The notes under the pieces were generated by a model. The model made no database searches, was not told the DNA's origin, and worked only from the letters and a program-made list of their open reading frames with translations. DNA of 64,000 nucleotides from Planctomycetia bacterium. GTDB taxonomy: Bacteria; Planctomycetota; Phycisphaerae; Phycisphaerales; SM1A02. Of the stretch, positions 53,185-61,266 are shown piece after piece; within the stretch, counting starts at the first letter, position 1; the number at the start of each line of letters is the position of its first letter. The stretch lies in contig SYGP01000002.1 of the NCBI GenBank assembly GCA_005799495.1, positions 1-64,000 of the forward strand. Reading direction: 5' to 3'. Position numbers and translations under genes: made by a program.

Positions 53185-53654
53185 GTTCGTCTCCCAAGGG
53201 TCTGATCGCGATCGGCAGCGACCATCGTGGGTCGGCGATCGCCGTTGCGATCGAGCAGCAGCTGAGGCTGGACGGCTTTGATGTGGCGCTGCTCAGTGAA
53301 ACGACTGGCTCACCGACGGACTATCCCGACATTGCGTGGCGTGTTTCTCAGACGATTGTCACCGGGAAGGCATCTCGCGGGATCCTGATCTGCGGCACCG
53401 GAATCGGAATGGCAATCGCAGCCAACAAGGTGCAGGGCATTCGCGCCGCACTCGCGCTCGATGAGCTGAGCGCGCAACTCTCCCGGACGCACAATGATGC
53501 GAATGTGCTCTGCCTTTCCGCGGACCTGCTCGGGCAGACGCTCGTGAAGCGGATCGTCGATGTCTGGATGAAGTCCGCATACGAAGGCGGTCGCCACGCA
53601 CGACGGCTCGCGAAGATCACGCGCATCGAGCAGGGCGAAGACCCAAAGGGTTGA
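53181..53654 (+). CDS. rpiB: Ribose-5-phosphate isomerase B
   Basis: 157 residues. IAIGSDHRGS, ILICGTGIGMAIAANKVQGIRAA and ARLSRTHNDAN-like SRTHNDANVLCL are RpiB motifs with the catalytic Cys in CGTGIG. It interconverts ribose and ribulose 5-phosphate. It starts inside the stop of the phosphatase gene and ends 31 bases before the convergent aminopeptidase. Confidence 0.94.
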   Translation: MSSSPKGLIAIGSDHRGSAIAVAIEQQLRLDGFDVALLSETTGSPTDYPDIAWRVSQTIVTGKASRGILICGTGIGMAIAANKVQGIRAALALDELSAQLSRTHNDANVLCLSADLLGQTLVKRIVDVWMKSAYEGGRHARRLAKITRIEQGEDPKG

Positions 53655-53685
53655 ACGCGGCTCGCGCGCGATCCAGTTCCGCTGT

Positions 53686-55161
53686 TCAACTGCGCGCGGC
53701 GATCAGGCGGAGCAGCAGCCGCACGCCCCATCCCGTCGGACCACTGCCCGACAGATCGTTCGGCGTTTCGGCTGAAGCGACGCCCGCGATGTCGATGTGC
53801 GCCCAGGGGACCGTTGGCGGAACGAAGTGGGAGAGGAATGCCGCGCCTTGAATGGGATGTGCCATGCGGGCGGGGTTGCTGTTGATGAGATCGGCGTGCT
53901 GGCCGCGCATGTAGTCGCGGTGTGCGGGCCAGAGCGGCAGTCGCCACACGGCTTCCGCGCTGTTGTCGGCGGCGCGTTCCACTTCGCGCGCAAGCCGATC
54001 GTCACTGCTGAAGTAGCCGGCGCTGAAGTGCCCGAGCGCCACGACCACACCGCCCGTGAGCGTGGCGACATCGATGACCGCGCTGGGGTTGAAGGTCTTG
54101 CAGCCCCAGCTGAGCGCATCCGCAAGCACGAGCCTTCCCTCGGCGTCGGTGTTGGTGACCTCCACCGTCACGCCGTTGTGCATGCGGATGATGTCGTCGG
54201 GGCGGTACGAATCGCCGGCCACCATGTTTTCCGCCACGGCAAGGATCGCCGTCACACGGACCGCGGGGCGCAACTGAGCGACGGCGTGCATCACGCCCAG
54301 CACGGCGGCGCCGCCGCACTTGTCGTACTTCATGCCCTTCATGCCGTTGTTCACCTTCAGCGAGTAGCCGCCCGTGTCGTAGGTGATCGTCTTGCCGACG
54401 AGCAGCAGATGCGAGTCGCGCGCGCCGCGTGCACGCCGCGGCGGGTTCCACTCGAGTGTGACGAGGCATGGTGGACGCGCAGAACCCTGCCCCACGGAAA
54501 GCAGCCCGCCCATGCCGAGTTGGCGCGCTCGCGCAGCGTCGATGCGGCGGACCCGGAGTGCACCGCGACCAATGCGCGCGGCTTCCGCCGCAATCCACTG
54601 CGGATGCGCGATGTTGGGCGGGGTTGCAGCAATGGCGCGGGCCACATTCACACCTGCCGCCACCACGAGACCCTCGTTCATCCCATCGCGAAAGTCGCGT
54701 CGATCCGACCAGATGCGAAGCGCGTTCAGCCTTGGTTCGCGGCGTGAGGCGGTGCCATCGAGTCGATCGAACCGCCAGGTGCCGATCGACAGCCCCTCGG
54801 CAACGGCGCTTCCCGCTTCGAACTCGCCGATGGAACGCACCCCGCCCGTCCAATCGGGCTGCAGGCAAATGGCCGTCGCACGCATCTTGACCAGCGCGCG
54901 CCCCAGCTTCGCAGCCACCGTCCGCAGTCTCTGGAGGTCGAACCCGTCGCGCGCTCCGAGCCCGAGCAGCAGCGTTCGATCATCTGCAGCATGAACGCTG
55001 CCTGCCTCGCCCGTGCAGGCGCCGATCCGAAGCGCGTGTTGAGCTCCTTCGTGCGCGTGCAGCTCGGTTGGGAGGCGAGGGGCGCTCTTGCCCGCTGCTG
55101 CGAAGATGGGGAACACACGAAGGGAACGCGCCGCATCGGCAACTTGAATGGACTTGTGCAT
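53686..55161 (-). CDS. Leucyl aminopeptidase (M17)
   Basis: 491 residues. Metal and bicarbonate motifs VGKTITYDTGGYSLK, NTDAEGRLVLADAL (the family signature) and YDKCGGAAVLG are present. Two zinc ions cut N-terminal residues from peptides in the cytosol. The N-terminal ~170 residues are the variable domain. ATG at 55161 (MHKSIQVAD) is 8 bases after TACGAT; upstream in-frame codons look non-coding. Divergent from mnmG. Confidence 0.94.
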   Translation of the reverse strand: MHKSIQVADAARSLRVFPIFAAAGKSAPRLPTELHAHEGAQHALRIGACTGEAGSVHAADDRTLLLGLGARDGFDLQRLRTVAAKLGRALVKMRATAICLQPDWTGGVRSIGEFEAGSAVAEGLSIGTWRFDRLDGTASRREPRLNALRIWSDRRDFRDGMNEGLVVAAGVNVARAIAATPPNIAHPQWIAAEAARIGRGALRVRRIDAARARQLGMGGLLSVGQGSARPPCLVTLEWNPPRRARGARDSHLLLVGKTITYDTGGYSLKVNNGMKGMKYDKCGGAAVLGVMHAVAQLRPAVRVTAILAVAENMVAGDSYRPDDIIRMHNGVTVEVTNTDAEGRLVLADALSWGCKTFNPSAVIDVATLTGGVVVALGHFSAGYFSSDDRLAREVERAADNSAEAVWRLPLWPAHRDYMRGQHADLINSNPARMAHPIQGAAFLSHFVPPTVPWAHIDIAGVASAETPNDLSGSGPTGWGVRLLLRLIAARS

Positions 55162-55220
55162 GGGCGCGGATCGTAGGGGCGCACCTTCGGTGAGCGGTGC
55201 CCGATCCGTATCCTTGCACG

Positions 55221-57302
55221 ATGGCTGGTTCGACGGTGATTGTGGTGGGCGGCGGTCATGCCGGCGTGGAAGCTGCATGGGCCGCAGCGAGCGCGCTGGC
55301 AGCGAAATCCACGGACGCGGCGCGCGTGCTGCTGGTCACCATGGATGCGTCGACCATCGGTGCGATGAGTTGCAATCCGGCGATCGGTGGGCTGGCGAAG
55401 GGGCAGATGGTGCGCGAGATCGATGCGCTCGGCGGTGTGATGGGACGCGCAACGGATGCCACGGGGATTCTCTTTCGCGTCCTCAATGCGTCGAAGGGAC
55501 AGGCGGTGCGCGGGCCGCGCGCACAGTGCGACCGCCATCACTATCAGGCCGAGGTTCAGCGGCTGCTTTCCACGCGCGCAAGGGACTCGGTGCCGATCAT
55601 CGTGGTCGAAGGTCTGGTGGAGGCCGTGGAGGCGCACCCCAACACGGGAGAGTCCTGCGGTATTCGCGCTTTGGTCCTGCGCAGTGGAGCAAGCGTGCTG
55701 CGCGTCGATGAGGCGGCGCTCGAGTGGAACGCCACCGCGGTCGAGCGCATGTGGCAGGGCGAGCGTGGCGCTGGAGTGTTCCCGCGCATGCCCTACGGGC
55801 CTGGTGCGGAGCGGCGACCGCTCGAGCAAGCGCTCTCGGGTGCTTCACCCTCGGACGGCGGATCGCTGCGAGTCGAGACCGATGCGGTGGTGCTCACCAC
55901 GGGCACATTCATGCGGGCGCTCATGCACACGGGTGAACGCAGCGTGGAAGGTGGACGCGTGGGCGAGGGGAGTGCCGTGGGAATCTCGGGTGCGCTTCGG
56001 GCGCTCGGATTCGAACTGGGTCGCCTCAAGACGGGAACGCCGCCGCGGCTGGCACGGGCGTCGATCGATTGGCAGTCCCTGGTGGCGCAGTGGGGCGATG
56101 AGCCGCCGCTGCCATTCAGTGCCGGTACGCCGCAGATGCTGCTCGCTCGGCGTTTTCCCGCACTACCACAGGTGGAGTGCCGCGAGACACACACCACGGC
56201 GGCGATTCACGAAGTGGTTCGTGGCAATCTGCACCGAGCGCCGATGTATGCGGGCTTGATGGAAGCGGAGTCAGGTCCGCGGTACTGCCCAAGCCTCGAA
56301 GACAAGGTGGTGCGCTTCGCGCAGCGCGAGAGCCATCATGTGTTCCTCGAGCCGGAGTCGCTTGCGACGGACGACATCTACTGCAATGGCATCTCCACAT
56401 CGCTTCCAGCGGAAGTGCAGGAGCAGATCGTTCGTGGCATTCCCGGCTGCGAACGCGCGCAGGCGAAGCGGTGGGGCTATGCAGTCGAGTACGACATGGT
56501 CTGGCCGCATCAGATCGATTCGACTGGCGAGACGAAGCGCGTTCGCAGCCTGTTTCTTGCGGGTCAGATCAATGGGACGAGTGGTTACGAGGAAGCGGCT
56601 GCGCAGGGACTCGTGGCCGGGTTGAACGCGGCTCGCCGAGTGTGCGGCTTGGATGAAGTTCGCATCGAGCGTTCCCAGGCGTATCTCGGTGTGCTGATGG
56701 ATGATCTGGTCACGCGGCAGCCGCGTGAGCCGTATCGCATGTTCACGAGCCGCGCGGAGCATCGCTTGCTCCTTCGTGCGGACAATGCAGAGGATCGTCT
56801 GACGGCATCGGGTGTCGCGTGGGGTCTGGTATGCGAGCAGCGCCGCCGCTGGAATGAAGAGCGCGCATCGGCACTCGCGGAACTGCGCAAGCGTCTGTCG
56901 GTGGCTGTTGCTCCGCCGCACTTCGGTTCGGGCAAGCGGTTGGCCGAGGTGGCGCGCAGGCCGGAAGTGACGGCCGATGCGTTGGTGGAGTTGCTAGCCG
57001 CCGTCGAACGCGCGCCCGCTGCGCCGCGCGCGGTGATGGACCGTGCAATCACGGACCTCCGGTATGAGTGCTACCTGCCGCGGCAGCGCACGGAACTTCG
57101 GCGTGCGAGTGCTGGTGAGAACCTGCCGATTCCTTCGCAACTGGATGTGCGCACGGTGGCCGGACTCTCTGCGGAGGCGCGCGAAGTGCTCGGTCGATTC
57201 TCGCCGCGCACCCTCGGGCAGGCAGGTCGACTTGCCGGCATGTCGCCCGCCGATGTGTCGATTCTGGAGATCGCGATTCGCCGCATGCGCCAAGCGCTCT
57301 GA
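55221..57302 (+). CDS. mnmG: tRNA uridine-5-carboxymethylaminomethyl modification enzyme
   Basis: 693 residues, about 60 more than E. coli MnmG. FAD site VVGGGHAGVEAA, IGAMSCNPAIGG, the catalytic-loop Cys motif and LKTGTPPRL are present, as is the C-terminal tRNA-binding domain. An extra block of about 60 residues lies at ~165-225 (WNATAVERMWQGERGAGVF). With MnmE it modifies wobble U34. ATG at 55221 is 6 bases after TATCCT; a GTG at 55197 is in frame. Confidence 0.95.
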   Translation: MAGSTVIVVGGGHAGVEAAWAAASALAAKSTDAARVLLVTMDASTIGAMSCNPAIGGLAKGQMVREIDALGGVMGRATDATGILFRVLNASKGQAVRGPRAQCDRHHYQAEVQRLLSTRARDSVPIIVVEGLVEAVEAHPNTGESCGIRALVLRSGASVLRVDEAALEWNATAVERMWQGERGAGVFPRMPYGPGAERRPLEQALSGASPSDGGSLRVETDAVVLTTGTFMRALMHTGERSVEGGRVGEGSAVGISGALRALGFELGRLKTGTPPRLARASIDWQSLVAQWGDEPPLPFSAGTPQMLLARRFPALPQVECRETHTTAAIHEVVRGNLHRAPMYAGLMEAESGPRYCPSLEDKVVRFAQRESHHVFLEPESLATDDIYCNGISTSLPAEVQEQIVRGIPGCERAQAKRWGYAVEYDMVWPHQIDSTGETKRVRSLFLAGQINGTSGYEEAAAQGLVAGLNAARRVCGLDEVRIERSQAYLGVLMDDLVTRQPREPYRMFTSRAEHRLLLRADNAEDRLTASGVAWGLVCEQRRRWNEERASALAELRKRLSVAVAPPHFGSGKRLAEVARRPEVTADALVELLAAVERAPAAPRAVMDRAITDLRYECYLPRQRTELRRASAGENLPIPSQLDVRTVAGLSAEAREVLGRFSPRTLGQAGRLAGMSPADVSILEIAIRRMRQAL

Positions 57303-57334
57303 AGGCTCCGCCGAGTCTGACTAGGCTGATGCGC

Positions 57335-58828
57335 ATGCAGTCCGTACCAAATCATGACGAGGGAGGATCGCCGCGCCAATCGCAATCGAACTGCGCGAAG
57401 ATCGTTTGCACGCTCGGACCTGCAACGCGGGACGCATCCGTCATGGAACGGTTGATCGAGCACGGCATGGATGTCGCGCGTCTCAACTTTTCCCATGGAA
57501 CGCACGCGGACCATCAGCAACTGATCGATGCAGTACGCACGGTATCGCGACGCATGGGACGACCGATCGCGCTGATGCAGGACTTGAGTGGCCCGAAGTT
57601 GCGCCTCGGAGAGGTCTCTGCGGCTGCCGCCACCCTTGTGGATGGGAGTGAAGTGTCGCTCGGCGGCGGATCGGGGTTCCAAGGCTTACCGCACTTGCCC
57701 TGTGCGTATGAGGCGTTGGCGAGGGATGTGCGCTCGGGGAACGCGCTGCTGCTCGATGATGGGAAGGTGCGCCTCCGGGTGAAGGAAGTGCGCGGCGAAG
57801 ATGTGCTGTGCATCGTCGAGCATGGCGGTGTGATTCGTTCGCGGGTCGGGATGCATCTGCCTGGGGTGCATGTCTCGGCGCCCTCGCTCTCGGCGAAGGA
57901 CATCGATGATCTCGCCTTTGGACTTGCAGCAGGCGTCGATCTGGTGGCACTGTCGTTCGTTCGAAGTGCCGATGACCTTCACGACCTGAGGCGACGCGTG
58001 CAGCGGTTGAGTGATGGGCGCTTCGTCGCCATCGTGGCGAAGATCGAGAAGCCAGAGGCCATCGCGGCGCTCGATGCAATCGTCAGTGCGTCCGACGCGG
58101 TGATGGTGGCGCGGGGTGATCTTGGCATTGAGATGCCACCCGCCGAGGTTCCGATGCTGCAGAAGCGGATCGTGCGCACCAGCAACGCGATGGGCAAGCC
58201 CGTGATCGTCGCCACGCAGCTGCTCGAGTCGATGACGACGAGCCCGCGTCCGACGCGTGCGGAGGCGAGCGATGTGGCAAATGCCGTGCTCGATGGCGCT
58301 GATGCGGTGATGTTGAGCGGCGAGACATCGATCGGACAGTTTCCTGTGGAGGCTGTGGAGGCGATGGATGCGATCATTCGCAGTGCAGAGCGCGGAAGAG
58401 GCGATCGACTGGATTCACTCGAGGTGGAAGGCACTGCCGTTGGTCGGGATGCCGATGCGATGGCGCGTGCCGCATGCATGCTCGCGCGAGAGATGCAGCC
58501 CGCGGCGATCGTGGCGGTGACGGACGGTGGGCGCACTGCCCTGCGGTTGGCGCGGTGGCGCCCGATGAGCAGGATCATTGCATGCTCCGCCAATGAGAGT
58601 ACGGTGCGGCAATTGTCCCTCGCGTGGGGCGTTCGCGGACTCTTGGTCCAGCACGAGCCTTCGATGGGGCATCCTTCTGCGCAGGAAGTGTGTGCAGGAC
58701 TCCTGCGCAGGGGCATGGTGCGCCGCGGTGACCTCGTGCTGCTGCTCGAGGGCGAGGCTGGACCGAGTCGATGCGGCCCCGTGCTTCGCGCCGTGCGTGT
58801 CGAGGGGGATCATCCAGTCGGTGGATGA
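57335..58828 (+). CDS. pyk: Pyruvate kinase
   Basis: 497 residues. KIVCTLGPATRD, RLNFSHGTH, LMQDLSGPKLR, VARGDLGIEMP and ATQLLESM are all diagnostic; the C-terminal domain closes the tetramer unit. It turns PEP and ADP into pyruvate and ATP. Two in-frame ATGs exist at 57329 and 57335; TAGGCT lies 7 bases before the second, which I prefer. Confidence 0.96.
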   Translation: MQSVPNHDEGGSPRQSQSNCAKIVCTLGPATRDASVMERLIEHGMDVARLNFSHGTHADHQQLIDAVRTVSRRMGRPIALMQDLSGPKLRLGEVSAAAATLVDGSEVSLGGGSGFQGLPHLPCAYEALARDVRSGNALLLDDGKVRLRVKEVRGEDVLCIVEHGGVIRSRVGMHLPGVHVSAPSLSAKDIDDLAFGLAAGVDLVALSFVRSADDLHDLRRRVQRLSDGRFVAIVAKIEKPEAIAALDAIVSASDAVMVARGDLGIEMPPAEVPMLQKRIVRTSNAMGKPVIVATQLLESMTTSPRPTRAEASDVANAVLDGADAVMLSGETSIGQFPVEAVEAMDAIIRSAERGRGDRLDSLEVEGTAVGRDADAMARAACMLAREMQPAAIVAVTDGGRTALRLARWRPMSRIIACSANESTVRQLSLAWGVRGLLVQHEPSMGHPSAQEVCAGLLRRGMVRRGDLVLLLEGEAGPSRCGPVLRAVRVEGDHPVGG

Positions 58829-58904
58829 GCCGCGATGCGTTCAAGCGGTGGAACGACCACTGCTAGACTGTCGTCCTCGTCGGGCGGATTGTCCACCCGC
58901 GTCT

Positions 58905-58977
58905 GCCGCCGTAGCTCAATTGGTAGAGCACATGATTTGTAATCTTGAGGTTGTCGGTTCAAGTCCGATCGGCGGCT
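58905..58977 (+). tRNA. tRNA-Thr (anticodon TGT)
   Basis: A 73-base cloverleaf: acceptor GCCGCCG (58905-58911) with CGGCGGC (58970-58976), discriminator T. The D arm reads GCTCAATTGGTAGAGC and the T arm GTCGGTTCAAGTCCGAT. The anticodon loop TTTGTAA gives TGT for ACA codons; the anticodon stem has one T-T mismatch. CCA is not encoded. A TAGACT box lies 35 bases upstream with a weak TTCAAG 18 bases further, and T residues follow the gene. Confidence 0.93.
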
Positions 58978-59014
58978 TTTTCGGCGCGTGGCTGTTGCGC
59001 TGCGAGAGGTTCAT

Positions 59015-61249
59015 GTGGGGGCAACATTGACCATCCGAGGGCGTGTGGGGTTGTGGCTCGTTGCGGCAGTGTTGCTGTCGACATTCGGAATGTCCATCGT
59101 CGGATCCGCGATTACGCGGCGAGTCGTGCGGGAGGGCATCGAAGAGCGTGCGCGCGCGCTTGCCGGAACTGTCGCCGCGCGAATCTCGGCCGCGGAAGTC
59201 GGGGCACTTCCGCAGGGCGAGGGGGCGCTGAACGACCCTGCGTTCCTCCGTATCGAGGATCGTCTGCATTCCGTGGTGGAGGCCAATGCCAACGAGTCAA
59301 GTCCTGTCCGCTTCTGTTACCTCCTGGTGCCGACGCGCTCGGGTGCCGCGAGCGGCTGGGATTTCGCGGTGGATGGCGAACCGCGCAGCAGCCCCGCATG
59401 GGATCCGCCAGGTCGACCCTTTGTGCTGTCTGAGGTGTCGACTCAGAAATCACCTCTGGGCACGACCGCTTCCGATCGGACTGCGGTCGGCGCGGTGATT
59501 CCTCGAGGCCCATCTGCGGTCTTCATTGAAGACTCGGGCGGACAGTGGGTTTCTGGTTACGCGCCAATCCGCACGAGTCGTGGTGATGTGGTCGCACTGT
59601 TGGTCGTGGACATTCCATACGCTGGTTACCTCGCCGTCGTGGATCGATTGCTGGTGGCGTCGCTTGCCGCATCCGCGGCGATTTCGCTGCTGGTGTTCGC
59701 GGGCGCTTCGCTTGGCGTGAGTCGGCTGCTTGCACCCATTCAGCATGTGCGGGCATTCATCGCGGATGTGAGCGAAGGCCGCATCGACAAGCGGCTCGCT
59801 GCACCACCGTCGCCAGAGTATTCCGCGCTGTACCGCGAGCTGAATTCGATGGCGGACACACTGCAGAAGCGTGAGGAGTTCGCGCGGCAGAATCTGCAGC
59901 TCGTTCGGGATGTGTCCAAGCAGCAGGAGCGGCTGAAGTCGATCGCAGAGGTCGACGAGAGCCTCCATCAGATCCAGGACATCGACATCCTGATCGAGCG
60001 CATCCTTGCTGAGGCGCGTGAGCTGACCCGCTGTGACGCGGGCAGCGTCATGCTGCGTGATGGTGATGATTTGATCCTGTCCTTTGTGCAGAATGACACG
60101 CTCACGAAGCGGCTGGAGAAGGGGAAGTCCGTTGTCGTGAAGTCGCTGCGGATCCCCGTGCATGGGCGCAGCATTGCTGGATACGCCGCGACAAGTGGAC
60201 GAACGGTCGTGATCGACGATGCCTACTCGATTCCTGCGGACAAGCCGTACGCGTTCAATGAGGAGGTGGACCGGAAGTCGGGGTATCGAACGCGTTCCAT
60301 GCTGAGCGTGCCGCTGCGCTCGTCGGCGGGGCGCAACATCGGCGTGCTGCAGCTCCTGAATCCGCTGAACGAAGATGGCACCAACCGCGTTGGCTTCTCA
60401 CCTGAGGATCTGGAGAGCATCGCGCACTTCGCATCCGCTGCAACCGTCGCACTGGAACGCGCCGCGTTGACGCGTTCGATCGTGCTCCGGATGATCAGCA
60501 TGGCGGAGATGCGCGATCCGAGCGAAACCGGCGCGCATGTCAATCGAGTGGCCGGCTACTCGGTGATCCTGTATGAGCAGTGGGCGCGTCGCCACGCACT
60601 GCCCGAAGATCGCATCGAGCGTGAGCGAGATCTGTTGCGCATCGTGGCGATGCTCCACGATGTGGGCAAGGTGGGCATCCCAGATGCAATCCTGAAGAAA
60701 CCGGGTCGGCTCACGGCGGAGGAGTATGCAGTGATGAAGACGCACACGATCGTGGGGGCGCGTTTGTTCGGTGATCGGGACTCGGCACTCGATCAGTCCG
60801 CGATCGATGTCGCGCTTCATCACCATGAGCGTTGGGATGGGGGCGGATATCCAGGCGATGTGTCCGTGGGCGACGACCAGAAGGGTGGCGCTTCAGCCCG
60901 CGGCGGTGAGGGCGCGCGGATGTCGGGTGACGCGATCCCGCTGTTCGCTCGGATCGTGGCGGTTGCCGATGTGTTCGATGCGCTCTCGTCGAAGCGGAAG
61001 TACAAGGAGTCCTGGCCGGAAGAGCGCGTTCTCACGGAGATGAAGGCAAACGCCGGAACGCAGTTCGATCCCGAGCTGGTGGACATCCTGGTGGAACGCA
61101 TCGACGAGATTCGTGCCGTGTCTTCCCGCTACGAGAATGATCCAGAGCCGGCGCCGCCACCCACGGTGGTGGGCGGCAGCGTGCAGCCTGCGCAGCAGGT
61201 CCTGCCTCCGACAGGCGATCCTGCCCCTCCACAGATCCATCCCTCCTAA
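59015..61249 (+). CDS. HD-GYP domain phosphodiesterase with GAF sensor
   Basis: 744 residues. Two membrane helices flank an ~150-residue periplasmic sensor; a HAMP-like helix follows, then a GAF domain (~325-495) and the HD-GYP domain (~500-700) with LHDVGKVGIPD and HHHERWDGGGYPG. These enzymes usually degrade cyclic di-GMP. The C-terminal 35 residues are Pro/Gln-rich. GTG at 59015 has GAGAGG 5 bases upstream; a GTG at 58988, 10 bases after the tRNA, is the alternative. Confidence 0.88.
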   Translation: MGATLTIRGRVGLWLVAAVLLSTFGMSIVGSAITRRVVREGIEERARALAGTVAARISAAEVGALPQGEGALNDPAFLRIEDRLHSVVEANANESSPVRFCYLLVPTRSGAASGWDFAVDGEPRSSPAWDPPGRPFVLSEVSTQKSPLGTTASDRTAVGAVIPRGPSAVFIEDSGGQWVSGYAPIRTSRGDVVALLVVDIPYAGYLAVVDRLLVASLAASAAISLLVFAGASLGVSRLLAPIQHVRAFIADVSEGRIDKRLAAPPSPEYSALYRELNSMADTLQKREEFARQNLQLVRDVSKQQERLKSIAEVDESLHQIQDIDILIERILAEARELTRCDAGSVMLRDGDDLILSFVQNDTLTKRLEKGKSVVVKSLRIPVHGRSIAGYAATSGRTVVIDDAYSIPADKPYAFNEEVDRKSGYRTRSMLSVPLRSSAGRNIGVLQLLNPLNEDGTNRVGFSPEDLESIAHFASAATVALERAALTRSIVLRMISMAEMRDPSETGAHVNRVAGYSVILYEQWARRHALPEDRIERERDLLRIVAMLHDVGKVGIPDAILKKPGRLTAEEYAVMKTHTIVGARLFGDRDSALDQSAIDVALHHHERWDGGGYPGDVSVGDDQKGGASARGGEGARMSGDAIPLFARIVAVADVFDALSSKRKYKESWPEERVLTEMKANAGTQFDPELVDILVERIDEIRAVSSRYENDPEPAPPPTVVGGSVQPAQQVLPPTGDPAPPQIHPS

Positions 61250-61266
61250 CATCGCGACCGCTCGGC

